Origin: Scheffersomyces stipitis CBS 6054
Taxonomy: Eukaryota > Ascomycota > Pichiomycetes > Serinales > Debaryomycetaceae
Direction of reading: 5' to 3'
NCBI RefSeq assembly: GCF_000209165.1
Contig: NC_009045.1
Span: 930,001-994,000, forward strand
DNA: 64,000 nucleotides
Of this stretch, positions 40,703 to 50,434 are shown in pieces (the stretch's first letter is position 1; each line of letters begins with the position of its first letter). A program made the translations under genes and the position numbers. Below the pieces are notes generated by a model that was given only the letters and a program-made list of their open reading frames with translations, was not told the DNA's origin and did no database searches.

Positions 40703-43700
40703 ATGAAGTTTGGGAAGACTTTTGTCTCCCACCAGATTCCAGAATGGTCCATCTACTACATGAACTACAAGCACTTGAAGAAAATCGTCAAGGACATCGA
40801 CAGTGTGGTGGAACAGCTTGAAACTCCTGCTGCAGACACTGCTGACACGGCAGAAATCATTGGGCAGGTGTTGTCCCAGTTCTTCTTTGAACTAGACAGA
40901 GACATCGAAAGAGTGTCCGACTTCTACGACACCAAGTTCAATGAATACCAGAGACGGTTGGTGAAAATTGTCCAAGTGTTGGGTTACCAAGATGGTTCGG
41001 TTCTGGGCCAATTGGAGTCAAATGATGAGTTGGAAGAAATCTACTCTATCTTGCTTGAATTGAGGCTGATTTTCCGCAGCTTGAAATGGTACGGAGAACT
41101 CAATCATCGTGGATTTGTCAAGATCTTGAAGAAACTCGATAAAAAGTTGACTACTTTGTTAGAAGATACGAAGACCGACAATTTGAGCACTGACAAACGT
41201 GCCTTTGATATTTCCAACCATAACAGAGAAACATACTTGTCTACAAGAGTCAATGCATTGCCATTCGCCAACGAGTTAGAGTTGCATCTGTGTTTAGACA
41301 CCATTTCCAGCATTCTCCAGTTGTTAGGAGAAGCTCAAGATAGAGTTGAAGTCGTTGATGAAGAGAAACAGCTCAAGGAGCCCAACGAAACTCTTTCGAA
41401 GGACTTTGATTTCCTCAAAATAGTGCCTCAGAGAAGAACCTCCTTCGACCAAGTCTTTTTAGAGAACTACTACGAACTCATCCATAAAGATGATGCTAAG
41501 CTGTTGAACCAGAAACTCGCTTCGAGTACCCTTACGCTCAAGTTCTTGATTTCGTTGTTGAACAAAGCAGCAGGAGCCAATTCTACTGCTTGTATCGACG
41601 AGATCTTCAACTATCTTGATAATTACGTGGAAAAACACCCAGAGTCACCCAACTTACTCTTTGACCAGCTGGATATCTCAGGTAGAAACTTCTTTCACCA
41701 ACACATTATTCTGTTGGGTAAGAAGCAGGCTCTGAAAGAACAGAAGCTCACGCCTGGTGAATCCTCGGACATTTCTAGATTCGTACTGTTGGGAAATGAA
41801 GACAACGACAATGACGCTGAAGATGTCTCGGGCTTGTGCTACATTCTCAAGCGTTTAGACGCTACTAACGCTACCCCCATCAAGCCTCTTTTGATCTCAA
41901 AGGATAACTACAACCGTACTCCGCTCCATTACTCAGCACAGTACGGGCTCAAGACGGCTACAAATGTGCTTTTGGGGTATTTAGCCAACTGGGGCTTGAT
42001 CGATATTACCGTATCTATAGATGATGTCAGCTTTTGGGGAGATCAGGAAGGATTGACTCCTCTTCATTTGTCTATCATGGGCAAGCATCCCAAGACTACT
42101 GAGAACTTGATCATTTACAACTCTGCTAACAGATTGGCCTGCCCGGATTTGATTCTTCTCGCTGTGCGTTTAAACTCGTCACAGATCTTGTCTCTGTTGA
42201 TCAGCCAGGGAAAAATCGATATCAACTATACAGATGTAGAACACCACAACGAGACTGCACTTTATATGGCTGCCAAGTTAAATCTTGTTAGTTTGGTCAA
42301 ATACTTGCTTGAAAATGGTGCCGATACTGAGTTGGGAGAGTCTGTATATGGCTGGACACCGATCTTCATTGCTGCTTGTGACGGCTTTACAGAAGTTGTT
42401 CAAGCGCTTCTAGACCACAATTGCCAGTACGACATCGTCGATGACTCAGGTTGGCTTCCAATGGAACACGCTTGTCTCAGAGGGCATTTGCCAGTTGCTG
42501 ATATGCTCAAACCGGCCGAGGACAAGTTGTTGTTGTACGATATGTACCATCCGGAAAATAACATGGCCAGAACAGCATCATTGGCAGCTTCTCCGGTGAT
42601 TAAAAGTGCCAGTGCTAGTTCAGATATCGTCTCCACTCTGTCCATAGACAGATTACCCGAGACTTCTGGTTCTAAGATCGTCATGACTGAAGTGTATAAG
42701 CTGTTGAGAAACAAGTCGAATTCGTCTATTGGTGGAGGAACGGGCCGTTCTAAGTCACCTTCCAAACGGTTCAAGAAAGTCAAGGCAATCAAGTCATTCG
42801 GGCACAAATTCTTGGATTCCGACGAGCTGGTTATCCTCATTACTCTTGGTACCACAGACTTGAGAGACAATTCTCCACCTGTAGAACTCAGCCAAATTCC
42901 ACTTGCAAAGAGCTTCTCCACTGAGTTGGACACGGCCTTATCATTGCAGATCACCTGCAAAAATAGATTGACCAACAAACCTGTTGAACCACCTGTCATT
43001 GTAGACCTTCCTTTAGAAGACCATCATGGGTCTGCTACGGATCCAATCCTGTTCACATTGACTGGAGGTTTGACTCCTGATACTGTGCTTGTTCTGTTTG
43101 ATTTGATTCCAACGTACCAGGTCACTGATTCGCGCAAGGGCACAACCTTAGGTAGAGGTGTAGCCTTATTGAAGGACGCTTACACCAAGGTAGGACCCAA
43201 TTTGCGTTCTCTCAATAACAGTATCAACGTCCCTATTCTTGAGCTGAGCACTCTTGATGTGTTGGGACACGTAAGATTCGAATATCTCTGTGTCAAATCG
43301 TTTTCCCACAAGCATATGTCGATTGGTCGTTCCGATACGTACTGGAAGCAGCTTGTTTCCACTAGAGTCATTGGCCACAGAGGTTTGGGTAAAAATGAGT
43401 CTGGAAGAAAGTCGTTGCAGTTGGGTGAAAACACTGTGGAGTCGTTTGTTGCTGCTGCTTCTTTAGGTGCAGCTTATGTCGAGTTTGATGTGCAATTGAC
43501 CAAGGACTACGTGCCTGTTGTCTACCACGACTTCTTGGTAGCTGAATCTGGTGTAGACATTCCCATGCATTCTCTTACAGCAGAACAATTCTTGGGACTT
43601 AGTGAATACCATCAGCATGATGAACAGAAGAGTGTGAAGAAGGACTTCTCAATGGACGACGCAGCTATCTCAAAATCAGCTAGACCCAGAGCCAAGTCTT

Positions 43701-44473
43701 CCCACCAATTGTCTAACTTAGGATTTCAGATTACTCCTACAACTCCATTGGTTCCAGACAGCGAAAGAGCTAAGGATGACATCAAAGACAACGATGGCAG
43801 CGACCATCTCCACCGTAGAATGAAGTTGACTAAGACTTGGAAAGACAAGGGATTCAAAGGTAATGCCCGAGGTTTGTCAGTTGCATCTAATTTCGTTACT
43901 TTGAAGGAGCTATTCAAGAAGGTTCCTAAGAGCGCTGGATTCAATATAGAGTTGAAGTACCCAATGTTGGACGAAGCTGAACAGGAGCTGATGGGCGAAA
44001 TCGCGTTGGATATGAACCACTACTGTGACTCGATCTTGAAGGTGATTTACGACGAGAATTTGAACGGCAGAGATATCTTGTTTTCGTCGTTCCACCCGGA
44101 CATCTGTGTTTTCATGTCGTTGAAGCAACCCACTATTCCAATTTTGTTCTTGACAGAAGCTGGAACAGCTCCAATGGCTGACATCAGAGCTTCTTCTCTC
44201 CAAAATGCCATTAGATTCTCTAAGAAGTGGAACCTTTTGGGTATCGTTTCCGCTGCTGGAGCGTTGGTCAAAACCCCCAGATTGACCCAAGTGGTCAAGT
44301 CAAGTGGTTTGGTGTGTGTAACCTACGGAACACAGAACAACGATCCAAAGTTGGCCAAGATACAAATGAAGGCAGGTGTCGACGCCGTGATCGTTGATAG
44401 CGTGTTGGCTGTAAGAGAAGGGTTGCGTCAGGACGTAAAAGACTTGGACGACTCTGGATCGAGCCTGAACTAG
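40703..44473 (+). CDS. GDE1: Glycerophosphocholine phosphodiesterase (SPX-ankyrin-GDPD)
   Basis: 1256 residues (yeast Gde1 has 1223). An SPX domain spans ~1-150: MKFGKTFVSHQIPEWSIYYMNYKHLKK at the start and the basic FVKILKKLDKK helix at ~135-147, which senses inositol pyrophosphates. Ankyrin repeats lie at ~400-620 (NRTPLHYSAQYG, NETALYMAAKLN, GWTPIFIAACDG). The GDPD catalytic domain runs ~885-1240: GHRGLG, ENTVESF, EFDVQLTKDYVPVVYHD, NIELKYP and the final DAVIVDSV. It hydrolyses glycerophosphocholine to glycerol-3-phosphate and choline, releasing phosphate and choline from turned-over phospholipid. All catalytic His, Glu and Asp residues are seen. Confidence 0.95.
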   Translation: MKFGKTFVSHQIPEWSIYYMNYKHLKKIVKDIDSVVEQLETPAADTADTAEIIGQVLSQFFFELDRDIERVSDFYDTKFNEYQRRLVKIVQVLGYQDGSVLGQLESNDELEEIYSILLELRLIFRSLKWYGELNHRGFVKILKKLDKKLTTLLEDTKTDNLSTDKRAFDISNHNRETYLSTRVNALPFANELELHLCLDTISSILQLLGEAQDRVEVVDEEKQLKEPNETLSKDFDFLKIVPQRRTSFDQVFLENYYELIHKDDAKLLNQKLASSTLTLKFLISLLNKAAGANSTACIDEIFNYLDNYVEKHPESPNLLFDQLDISGRNFFHQHIILLGKKQALKEQKLTPGESSDISRFVLLGNEDNDNDAEDVSGLCYILKRLDATNATPIKPLLISKDNYNRTPLHYSAQYGLKTATNVLLGYLANWGLIDITVSIDDVSFWGDQEGLTPLHLSIMGKHPKTTENLIIYNSANRLACPDLILLAVRLNSSQILSLLISQGKIDINYTDVEHHNETALYMAAKLNLVSLVKYLLENGADTELGESVYGWTPIFIAACDGFTEVVQALLDHNCQYDIVDDSGWLPMEHACLRGHLPVADMLKPAEDKLLLYDMYHPENNMARTASLAASPVIKSASASSDIVSTLSIDRLPETSGSKIVMTEVYKLLRNKSNSSIGGGTGRSKSPSKRFKKVKAIKSFGHKFLDSDELVILITLGTTDLRDNSPPVELSQIPLAKSFSTELDTALSLQITCKNRLTNKPVEPPVIVDLPLEDHHGSATDPILFTLTGGLTPDTVLVLFDLIPTYQVTDSRKGTTLGRGVALLKDAYTKVGPNLRSLNNSINVPILELSTLDVLGHVRFEYLCVKSFSHKHMSIGRSDTYWKQLVSTRVIGHRGLGKNESGRKSLQLGENTVESFVAAASLGAAYVEFDVQLTKDYVPVVYHDFLVAESGVDIPMHSLTAEQFLGLSEYHQHDEQKSVKKDFSMDDAAISKSARPRAKSSHQLSNLGFQITPTTPLVPDSERAKDDIKDNDGSDHLHRRMKLTKTWKDKGFKGNARGLSVASNFVTLKELFKKVPKSAGFNIELKYPMLDEAEQELMGEIALDMNHYCDSILKVIYDENLNGRDILFSSFHPDICVFMSLKQPTIPILFLTEAGTAPMADIRASSLQNAIRFSKKWNLLGIVSAAGALVKTPRLTQVVKSSGLVCVTYGTQNNDPKLAKIQMKAGVDAVIVDSVLAVREGLRQDVKDLDDSGSSLN

Positions 44474-44902
44474 GAAAGTGACGATAGATAGATATTAGAA
44501 TAAAATTAATAAAAGAATCAATGAATTGCATAGCATTTTAAGGTGAAGATAATGGCTGCGAAAAGTAGAAACCCAATTTTCTTAACATATGAAAAAGAGA
44601 AGAAAACTGAAATGCTCTGCATAATACATAAATGTGTGAGAATTCTATAGTAGTGTGTCTCTTTCTTCTGACTGTCACCATCCTTTTCAATCTTGTTCTA
44701 CTTTTGGTACCGTGATCAAAAGGCACTGTAATCAGATATGGGCCAATTCCCACGACATTAAACACAATCAATACAAATGTCGCAAGATCATAATAAATGT
44801 CGTGCAGTTTTCATATTAAGCGTACTACTTTCCTTCTCCATTATTCGGAGACTACTCTACAACTCCTTCATCTTTGAGTAGCGACACTTTTCACGGCTTA
44901 CA
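44474..44902. other. Intergenic region between GDE1 and TIP41
   Basis: 429 bp with the TIP41 promoter. A T-rich stretch precedes the TIP41 start. No other feature seen. Confidence 0.4.
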
Positions 44903-46321
44903 ATGTCCCATCCGACACAGAATACCACCAACGACATCCTGCTGCTGTCTGACTCGTCCAGTACGTCCGATACTGCGTCCAATGCGTTGTCTGCTTCTTC
45001 TGCGTCTTCGTCAGTGTCTAATTCTACATCTGCGGTCTTCGCGAAACCAGTTAATGTCAGACTGGCCAGACACGGACTTCAGGCCGTTCATGTCAATGCC
45101 GCCAGAGAAATGGTCAGTCTCCATACCAGGGGTCGATTGCCTCCTGGGATTCAGCATCCGATAGCTGCCGGGCTGTCTTCTTCAGTTTCGTCAAAGTCGT
45201 CGTTAATGTCAAAATCGTCAGAATTGTCAAAATCGTCCATTTCCTCGAATTCAGTGTCATGCTCCACAATATCAAAAAATACCAATGCAGAAACATCAGG
45301 ACTTGCGTCTGCACCTATGAGCAGCTCATTTGTCGGGTCTGCGTCTTCTGTATCAGCTTCCTTTGCTGCAAAAGTGTCGGTTCCAGCAAATTCACACCAG
45401 GGCCAGTGCAACAACCCACAATGTGAACATTGTGGCCAGGTGATAATACCGTCACCAGCGGCATCGTATCCACTTGAAGATAGGCCGTCTATAACCATAA
45501 ACAATTGGAGCATCTTTACGCAAAAAAGACCAATTTTAAACTCGGCAGAATTGGACTATTTGAGTGAAAATCGCTTCGACTTCCCACTACCGGAAATGAT
45601 CTTTGGCAATAATGTTGTGAAGATTGTAAATGACACCACAGGAGAAGCAATTGAGTTTAATGCTCTTGATGCTCTTGACTCGTTGGAAGACGACTGTAAG
45701 TTGAAAGTGAGCTATCACCAAGAATGGCTCAACTCGCGACGTTCAAAACAATCTCTGCTGTCTGAAAAATCGGAAAAAGCTCTTAAGGAAAACTCAACGA
45801 GAGATCTCAAGACGTTCACAGACAACTTGGATACGCTAAAACCGTACGACTGGACATATTCGCCCAACTACAAGGGCACAGAAACCAACTTGACATTGTA
45901 CGAAACCACAGAAGAGATTCCTGTGAAAAAGCTACTTCAGCCAGATCCCATTCTTTTCTTCGACGAGTCGATACTTTTTGAGGACGAACTTGGTGATAAC
46001 GGCATTCTGATGCTTCTGACCAAAATTCGGGTGATGCCTGGATGCCTTTTGTTGTTGTGTCGGTTCTTCCTTCGAATCGACAATGTAATTTTCAGAGTAA
46101 GAGACACGAGAGTGTTCATAGACTTTGAGACGAATCTTCTTTTACGAGAGCACAAGGAACAAGAATATCCTTACGACGATCTTTTCAAGAAGATCACTAC
46201 TTCTAAAAACGCCAACACTAACGACCCCAAAAAGCTCTTGCGGGACACCAATTGGGTGTCGCAGAATATTCCTGTAGTCAGAACAATTCGAGAAACGAAC
46301 CAAAAGCCGGAATCTGTCTAA
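44903..46321 (+). CDS. TIP41: PP2A-signalling protein Tip41
   Basis: 472 residues (yeast Tip41 has 356). Residues ~10-150 are Ser-rich and low in complexity, opening with three consecutive CTG codons (44939-44947) before SDSSS; under CTG-clade decoding these are Ser. Residues ~165-185 hold a CNNPQCEHCG Cys cluster. From ~197 the TIP41 fold follows: ITINNWSIFTQKRPILNSAEL, LPEMIFGNNVVKI, the YSPNYKGT element, LYETTEEIPVKKLL, DPILFFDESILFEDELGDNG and VMPGCLLLLCRFFLRIDNV. Tip41 partners Tap42 in PP2A control downstream of TORC1. The conserved core is intact; the N-terminal extension is the unusual part. Confidence 0.93.
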   Translation: MSHPTQNTTNDILLLSDSSSTSDTASNALSASSASSSVSNSTSAVFAKPVNVRLARHGLQAVHVNAAREMVSLHTRGRLPPGIQHPIAAGLSSSVSSKSSLMSKSSELSKSSISSNSVSCSTISKNTNAETSGLASAPMSSSFVGSASSVSASFAAKVSVPANSHQGQCNNPQCEHCGQVIIPSPAASYPLEDRPSITINNWSIFTQKRPILNSAELDYLSENRFDFPLPEMIFGNNVVKIVNDTTGEAIEFNALDALDSLEDDCKLKVSYHQEWLNSRRSKQSLLSEKSEKALKENSTRDLKTFTDNLDTLKPYDWTYSPNYKGTETNLTLYETTEEIPVKKLLQPDPILFFDESILFEDELGDNGILMLLTKIRVMPGCLLLLCRFFLRIDNVIFRVRDTRVFIDFETNLLLREHKEQEYPYDDLFKKITTSKNANTNDPKKLLRDTNWVSQNIPVVRTIRETNQKPESV

Positions 46322-46594
46322 AGAATTTTAGAAAAATATGCTGCTGGTTGCAGTGTATACAAGGGAGAGGTATGGAAGACTAGTATAGAGTATTGATATG
46401 GAAATAGCAATTAACATTTACATCTGCAAATTGAGTGAAGATCACATTGTTACGACATTCTCTAGATTGATAGCAAGAAGTAACCCGAGAAGTATTTATA
46501 TGCAGGCGTTTTGTGGATGTCGCAGTATGAAAAGTTTCATAAAAATTAATGAAAAATTACATGAACCAAGGATTTCTCGTCACATAACCATATT

Positions 46595-47386
46595 ATGTCG
46601 ATGTTTTGCAAGGGAACACGCCATACAATTGGACAGACGGCGTTTGGCATTGTGCGCCGTGGTCTTCACCAAGTTCCCGTTTTAAAAAATCAAACAAAAT
46701 TTGCCCAATCTGGAATTGAAGGACTCTACTCAGCCAAAGGCTTCAACAGTATCTGGACAGAATACCAGAAGTACTTGACGTTGAACTTGACGTTGCACAC
46801 AAATGGCACAGAGAATGAGCTCAAGACTCCATACCAGATTTTGCTCCACACAGCCAAACAGACAACTGAACAACATATTTTCCACTACGCTTCCCAGGCT
46901 CACAATAATCACTTCTTTGTAGAACAGCTTACAGACAAAGAGGAAGCTGCCAAGACCAGACCGTCACGTTTATTGATGGAAAAGCTTGCTTATGAAGACA
47001 TTTCCGACGTAGAGACTTTCCGAGACAGAATGCTCCTTTTAGCGGACTCCTCGTTTGGCCAGGGCTGGGTGTTCCTTGTAGAAAGACCAGATAAGTCGTT
47101 GAAGGTTGTGAGATGCAACAACGATGGTACACCTTACTACTACGGCAAAAACCAGTCGTTGGACTTGAATGGTGGAGTTGATGAGGGCAGTTTCGAGTAC
47201 TTGAACAAGTTGAACGAAAGAGCTGCAGAGGGTGAAAGAGACTACTCTCTTCCAATCTTGGCAATCAACTGCTGGGAACATGCCTACATCACTGATTACG
47301 GGGTTTCGGGAAAAGCTGACTACTTGACCAATATGTGGGAATGCATCAACTGGGACGTAGTGAACAAGAGACTTTTCCAGATCTAA
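46595..47386 (+). CDS. RSM26: Mitochondrial small-ribosomal-subunit protein mS42 (Rsm26)
   Basis: 263 residues (yeast Rsm26 has 266). A basic presequence-like start (MSMFCKGTRHTIGQTAFGIVRRGLH) precedes a manganese/iron superoxide-dismutase fold. SOD landmarks are altered, as expected of the ribosomal relatives mS42 and mS43: AHNNHFFVEQL replaces the GxHWNHxxFW motif, and ILAINCWEHAYITDYG stands where an active SOD has DVWEHAYYLQY, with Asn for the metal-binding Asp. The protein is therefore unlikely to be a dismutase. A second ATG at 46601 would trim two residues. The choice of Rsm26 over Mrp1 (321 residues) is by length. Confidence 0.8.
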   Translation: MSMFCKGTRHTIGQTAFGIVRRGLHQVPVLKNQTKFAQSGIEGLYSAKGFNSIWTEYQKYLTLNLTLHTNGTENELKTPYQILLHTAKQTTEQHIFHYASQAHNNHFFVEQLTDKEEAAKTRPSRLLMEKLAYEDISDVETFRDRMLLLADSSFGQGWVFLVERPDKSLKVVRCNNDGTPYYYGKNQSLDLNGGVDEGSFEYLNKLNERAAEGERDYSLPILAINCWEHAYITDYGVSGKADYLTNMWECINWDVVNKRLFQI

Positions 47387-47631
47387 GAAATCATTACTTG
47401 TAAATAGACACGCAATATAGTAGTACACTACATAATAGTACGATCAGACAGAAAAGTGTAATTTTTGAACTTCGTGAAGTTCAAAATTAGGTAGTCATTT
47501 CATTCGTTGGTATTATATTTTATGCTATAATTGATGCCAGTTATCATTCTTTAACCAGAATGATATTATGTTTCATTATCGTTTCGTTTTCTTTCATATG
47601 TTCGCATATGTGTTCTGTTATTCTCATGAAT

Positions 47632-48636
47632 TTATAGCTCATCAAACTCTAACAATATCAAGTCGCGATCACTGTAACTGCCGATGTTCTCAACATTCAC
47701 CAACAGCTGGTATTTCTCCAACTTCTCGGCCAACTTCTCACAGTCCTTTATAATGTCAAACAAACTACTATCACTATACCAATTCACAGGCAAACTGGCA
47801 ACAAAGGACGGCAAGAAATCACACATTTTCAGAAGGTAGTTCCATTTCTTCACTACGCCTACATACGCTTCTCTCACTTGTGATAATTCCCTAGTTGTCA
47901 CGCTGCTATCATTTTCAAGCAGGTCCTCTTTTGTCTTTGTCAAAGCGTTGCTTTTATCTAACAATTTTCCATTTGCCACTTTCAATTGAAGTAGTTTCGG
48001 TTTCAACTCGTCTATGAGAAGTTTATTAAAATCATTTTCCAACTTGGCACATTCTGCATCAGCATCTACATTCTTTTGGAACTCGTCCATCACAGTGAAA
48101 ACCAACCCCTGCCTGCCCTTTTTGCCTTCCCGCACCAGAAACAAGTCGTCCAAGTTGTCTAGCATGGCTAGCTCCGAGAGTGTCATGTCTTCATTGGCCA
48201 GATGAATCACGTGGAGAATCGGAAGCCAGCTCTGGAGATAACTATTTAGTACTGAATTGGTTTTAAATGAAGAATTCTGATCTCGCAAGAACTCTTCAAG
48301 TGTATCTGGCCTTATTGTGGCCATTTCGGAGACAATCTCGTTGTATTTGCGATTGATTTCCAGCTCTGAAGCCTTCTGCAATTCTGCGAGTTTCGAAAGA
48401 TATAGTAAATGATTGGTTTTGGTAGAAAGTTCGCTGTAAAGAGTTACATATTCCGCTTCTGTGTCATGAACATTTTGAGTATTCTGGTTTCGACTATTGC
48501 CTTTGCTATTGTGACTATTATTGACAATTTTCTGGTGTTTGTTATTTGTAGTTACGGATGGAATCCCATACTGATGCGACAAGATCATCGTGGATGCAAG
48601 AAGCTGATCACCTGCTCTTGACAATTCCTCCGACAT
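47632..48636 (-). CDS. Coiled-coil protein, possible CENP-H-family kinetochore subunit
   Basis: 334 residues. Coiled-coil heptads cover ~65-115 and ~190-260. The N terminus is Asn/Ser-rich. The C-terminal segment WNYLLKMCDFLPSFVASLPVNWYSD, followed by SSLFDIIKDCEKL, matches in spacing the C-terminal VNWAEDP...IVLQLEK block I associate with vertebrate CENP-H. An inner-kinetochore role (CENP-H/Mcm16-type, COMA/Sim4 complex) is therefore an inference from one motif. Yeast Mcm16 is much shorter (~180), so length argues against a simple match. Other coiled-coil tethers remain possible. The gene is divergent from EMC2 and shares its promoter. Confidence 0.75.
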   Translation of the reverse strand: MSEELSRAGDQLLASTMILSHQYGIPSVTTNNKHQKIVNNSHNSKGNSRNQNTQNVHDTEAEYVTLYSELSTKTNHLLYLSKLAELQKASELEINRKYNEIVSEMATIRPDTLEEFLRDQNSSFKTNSVLNSYLQSWLPILHVIHLANEDMTLSELAMLDNLDDLFLVREGKKGRQGLVFTVMDEFQKNVDADAECAKLENDFNKLLIDELKPKLLQLKVANGKLLDKSNALTKTKEDLLENDSSVTTRELSQVREAYVGVVKKWNYLLKMCDFLPSFVASLPVNWYSDSSLFDIIKDCEKLAEKLEKYQLLVNVENIGSYSDRDLILLEFDEL

Positions 48637-48767
48637 ATCGTCTTTTAAGTTCTGCTAAATCTTGAGTGTTAGAGTCACAATTGATATTTCTAGACAAACA
48701 AAAGAAGAAGAATGTAGTGGAATTAAAGAATAAACTAGCCAAAATCACTATTTACTTTTCATATAGA

Positions 48768-48775
48768 TCACGTGA
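48768..48775. promoter_or_regulatory. TCACGTGA in the EMC2 / CENP-H-like divergent promoter
   Basis: The palindrome lies between the two start codons (48636 minus, 48911 plus), ~130-140 bp from each. A shared Cbf1-type site is plausible. Confidence 0.45.
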
Positions 48776-48910
48776 ATTTCTCAAATTATCACCAGAGTCG
48801 TGTGTGATCCAATATCACCAACATATTTTTGCCATAGTTAAGAAAGAAGGATCTAAAACATCTGGTAGTTGTTCTTTTCTACACTTTTCCACCTATATCT
48901 GTCCGTTGTT

Positions 48911-49822
48911 ATGTCTGACGTGTTATTGGCCAAGAACAGGCTTCTTGTGATTTCGTCTTCGGGCGCTTTTGCCAACTTCAACCCATTGCAATTGCAAGGT
49001 GTCTACGATGAATTAGATACTTTCCTCACTGGTCACGGCGACAGCTTGGACTCCATTGAATTGTTTACTTTGTACGAATTGCAGTTCTACTTGCTGGTTA
49101 TGACTAATCACGACATCAAAGCCAAATCTATCCTCGATCGCTTGTTGGATCAGTTTGGTTCTAACAAAAAGTCCCAGAGAATCAAACTCCTACAGAGTAT
49201 ATATCTAGAGGCAGTTGGCGAAAAGGCAGCTGCCACAAAGCTCTTGGAGCAGAATATGGACGAGACATTGTTACTGCGTCGTTTGGTGACTTTTACTAGG
49301 AATAATGAAAACGAAGCTGACAACGAAGAGTATATTTCTACATTGAACTTCTACCTAAATCTACTGCCCTCGGATTTGGTTGCATGGGCAGAGTTGGCCC
49401 ACGAGTACACGAGATCAGGCCACTACGACAAAGCTGTTTTCTGCTATAAGGAAATCTTGCTCCAAGAACCACACGCTTATCCCATCTTCTATCAGGTAGG
49501 TTTGAACTACTATTACCAATTCTTGCAAGAAGAACGTAACTTGAAAACTGACAAAAAGGATAAAATTGTAGAAATGACCCAACTTTTGTCGTATTCCAGA
49601 GATAACTTCTTGCGGAGTATCGAGATATGCGATGTTTACTCCTTGTCGTGGGTTGGATTGTATGCTCTTACGGGATTGAAGTTCAATGACAAGTTGGCAA
49701 AGGTCAAAGAAGTCTCTGGTTATTTGGCTAAAAATGACAAATTGAGAGAACTCAGTGAAAAGAAAATCAAGCAGTTGTTGCCAGAGCAAGACTTGGCCGA
49801 AGTTTTGTTGCAATTGAAGTAA
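48911..49822 (+). CDS. EMC2: ER membrane protein complex subunit 2
   Basis: The ATG at 48911 (MSDVLLAKNRLLVISSS) gives 303 residues; the TTG-started extension upstream has no family character. The product is a TPR protein with no membrane span: SLDSIELFTLYELQFYLLVMTN, ILDRLLDQFG, the SGHYDKAVFCYKEILLQEPHAYPIFYQ repeat and LSYSRDNFLRSIEICDVYSLSWVGLYAL. These match Emc2 (292 residues in yeast), the cytosolic TPR scaffold of the EMC insertase, which places tail-anchored and multi-pass proteins into the ER membrane. No anomalies. Confidence 0.9.
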   Translation: MSDVLLAKNRLLVISSSGAFANFNPLQLQGVYDELDTFLTGHGDSLDSIELFTLYELQFYLLVMTNHDIKAKSILDRLLDQFGSNKKSQRIKLLQSIYLEAVGEKAAATKLLEQNMDETLLLRRLVTFTRNNENEADNEEYISTLNFYLNLLPSDLVAWAELAHEYTRSGHYDKAVFCYKEILLQEPHAYPIFYQVGLNYYYQFLQEERNLKTDKKDKIVEMTQLLSYSRDNFLRSIEICDVYSLSWVGLYALTGLKFNDKLAKVKEVSGYLAKNDKLRELSEKKIKQLLPEQDLAEVLLQLK

Positions 49823-50224
49823 TGAATAGATGAGAATTGATGTTAATGAGATTTGTAAAATGAGCAATTTGCTACTGAAATTCACTTTCAATTTCACTTG
49901 GTTCTCAAATTCATTTACAATCAACTGTTCTATTCAATTCAAATAAAACGTGTCACAAGAAAAGATGTTAAGGCAATAGAAATATCAATAAAGTCTCATT
50001 TCTCGAATTAATTGAATTCGATTGATTCAATTGATCAATTGATCAATTGATTTCGAAGCTACAATCATCCACATCTAACAATTTTAGCAATACTGTGTAT
50101 TAGCATATATAAGTAGTCCAGACTATGCTGGCTACAATATCAAGTCATAACTTAACAACAATCCACTTCTGGATTGTCTCTCTCTTCTCTGCTATCATCT
50201 TATAGATCATCATGTAGATGGCCC
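49823..50224. other. Intergenic region with a short palindromic array
   Basis: AT-rich. ATTGATTCAATTGATCAATT, repeated as GATCAATTGAT, covers 50021-50053 as overlapping palindromes. No coding frame. Confidence 0.4.
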
Positions 50225-50326
50225 TTACTTCTTAGTGCCGCATGTGCAGGTAGAAGAAGAAGAGCACTTGCAGTCGGCACCGCAGTCGCAGCCCTTAGTT
50301 TCACTGGAGTTAACTGGGAAGAACAT
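50225..50326 (-). CDS. Small metallothionein A, CUP1-like
   Basis: 33 residues from the ATG at 50326 (MFFPVNSSETKG) to the TAA at 50225-50227. The mature-looking part is CDCGADCKCSSSSTCTCGTKK, with six Cys in CxC pairs, and resembles the CGADCKC core of Candida albicans Cup1. Metallothioneins bind copper, zinc or cadmium through these Cys clusters in the cytosol. Longer reading frames starting above 50326 (to ~50611) have no matching N terminus. A TATA box lies ~100 bp upstream. A second, different metallothionein sits 1.1 kb upstream on the same strand. Too short for most gene finders. Confidence 0.8.
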   Translation of the reverse strand: MFFPVNSSETKGCDCGADCKCSSSSTCTCGTKK

Positions 50327-50426
50327 TGTAGTAATAGAAGTCAATTGGTGTGTATCGATTAAACTTATCTGTAATCTGATAAGGAAAGAAGTGAGAAAAG
50401 AGTTGAAATCAGGGGGGAACGAGTTC

Positions 50427-50434
50427 TTTATATA
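50427..50434 (-). promoter_or_regulatory. TATA box of metallothionein A
   Basis: Minus-strand TATATAAA sits ~100 bp before the ATG at 50326. The second metallothionein has its TATA box at nearly the same distance. Confidence 0.5.
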
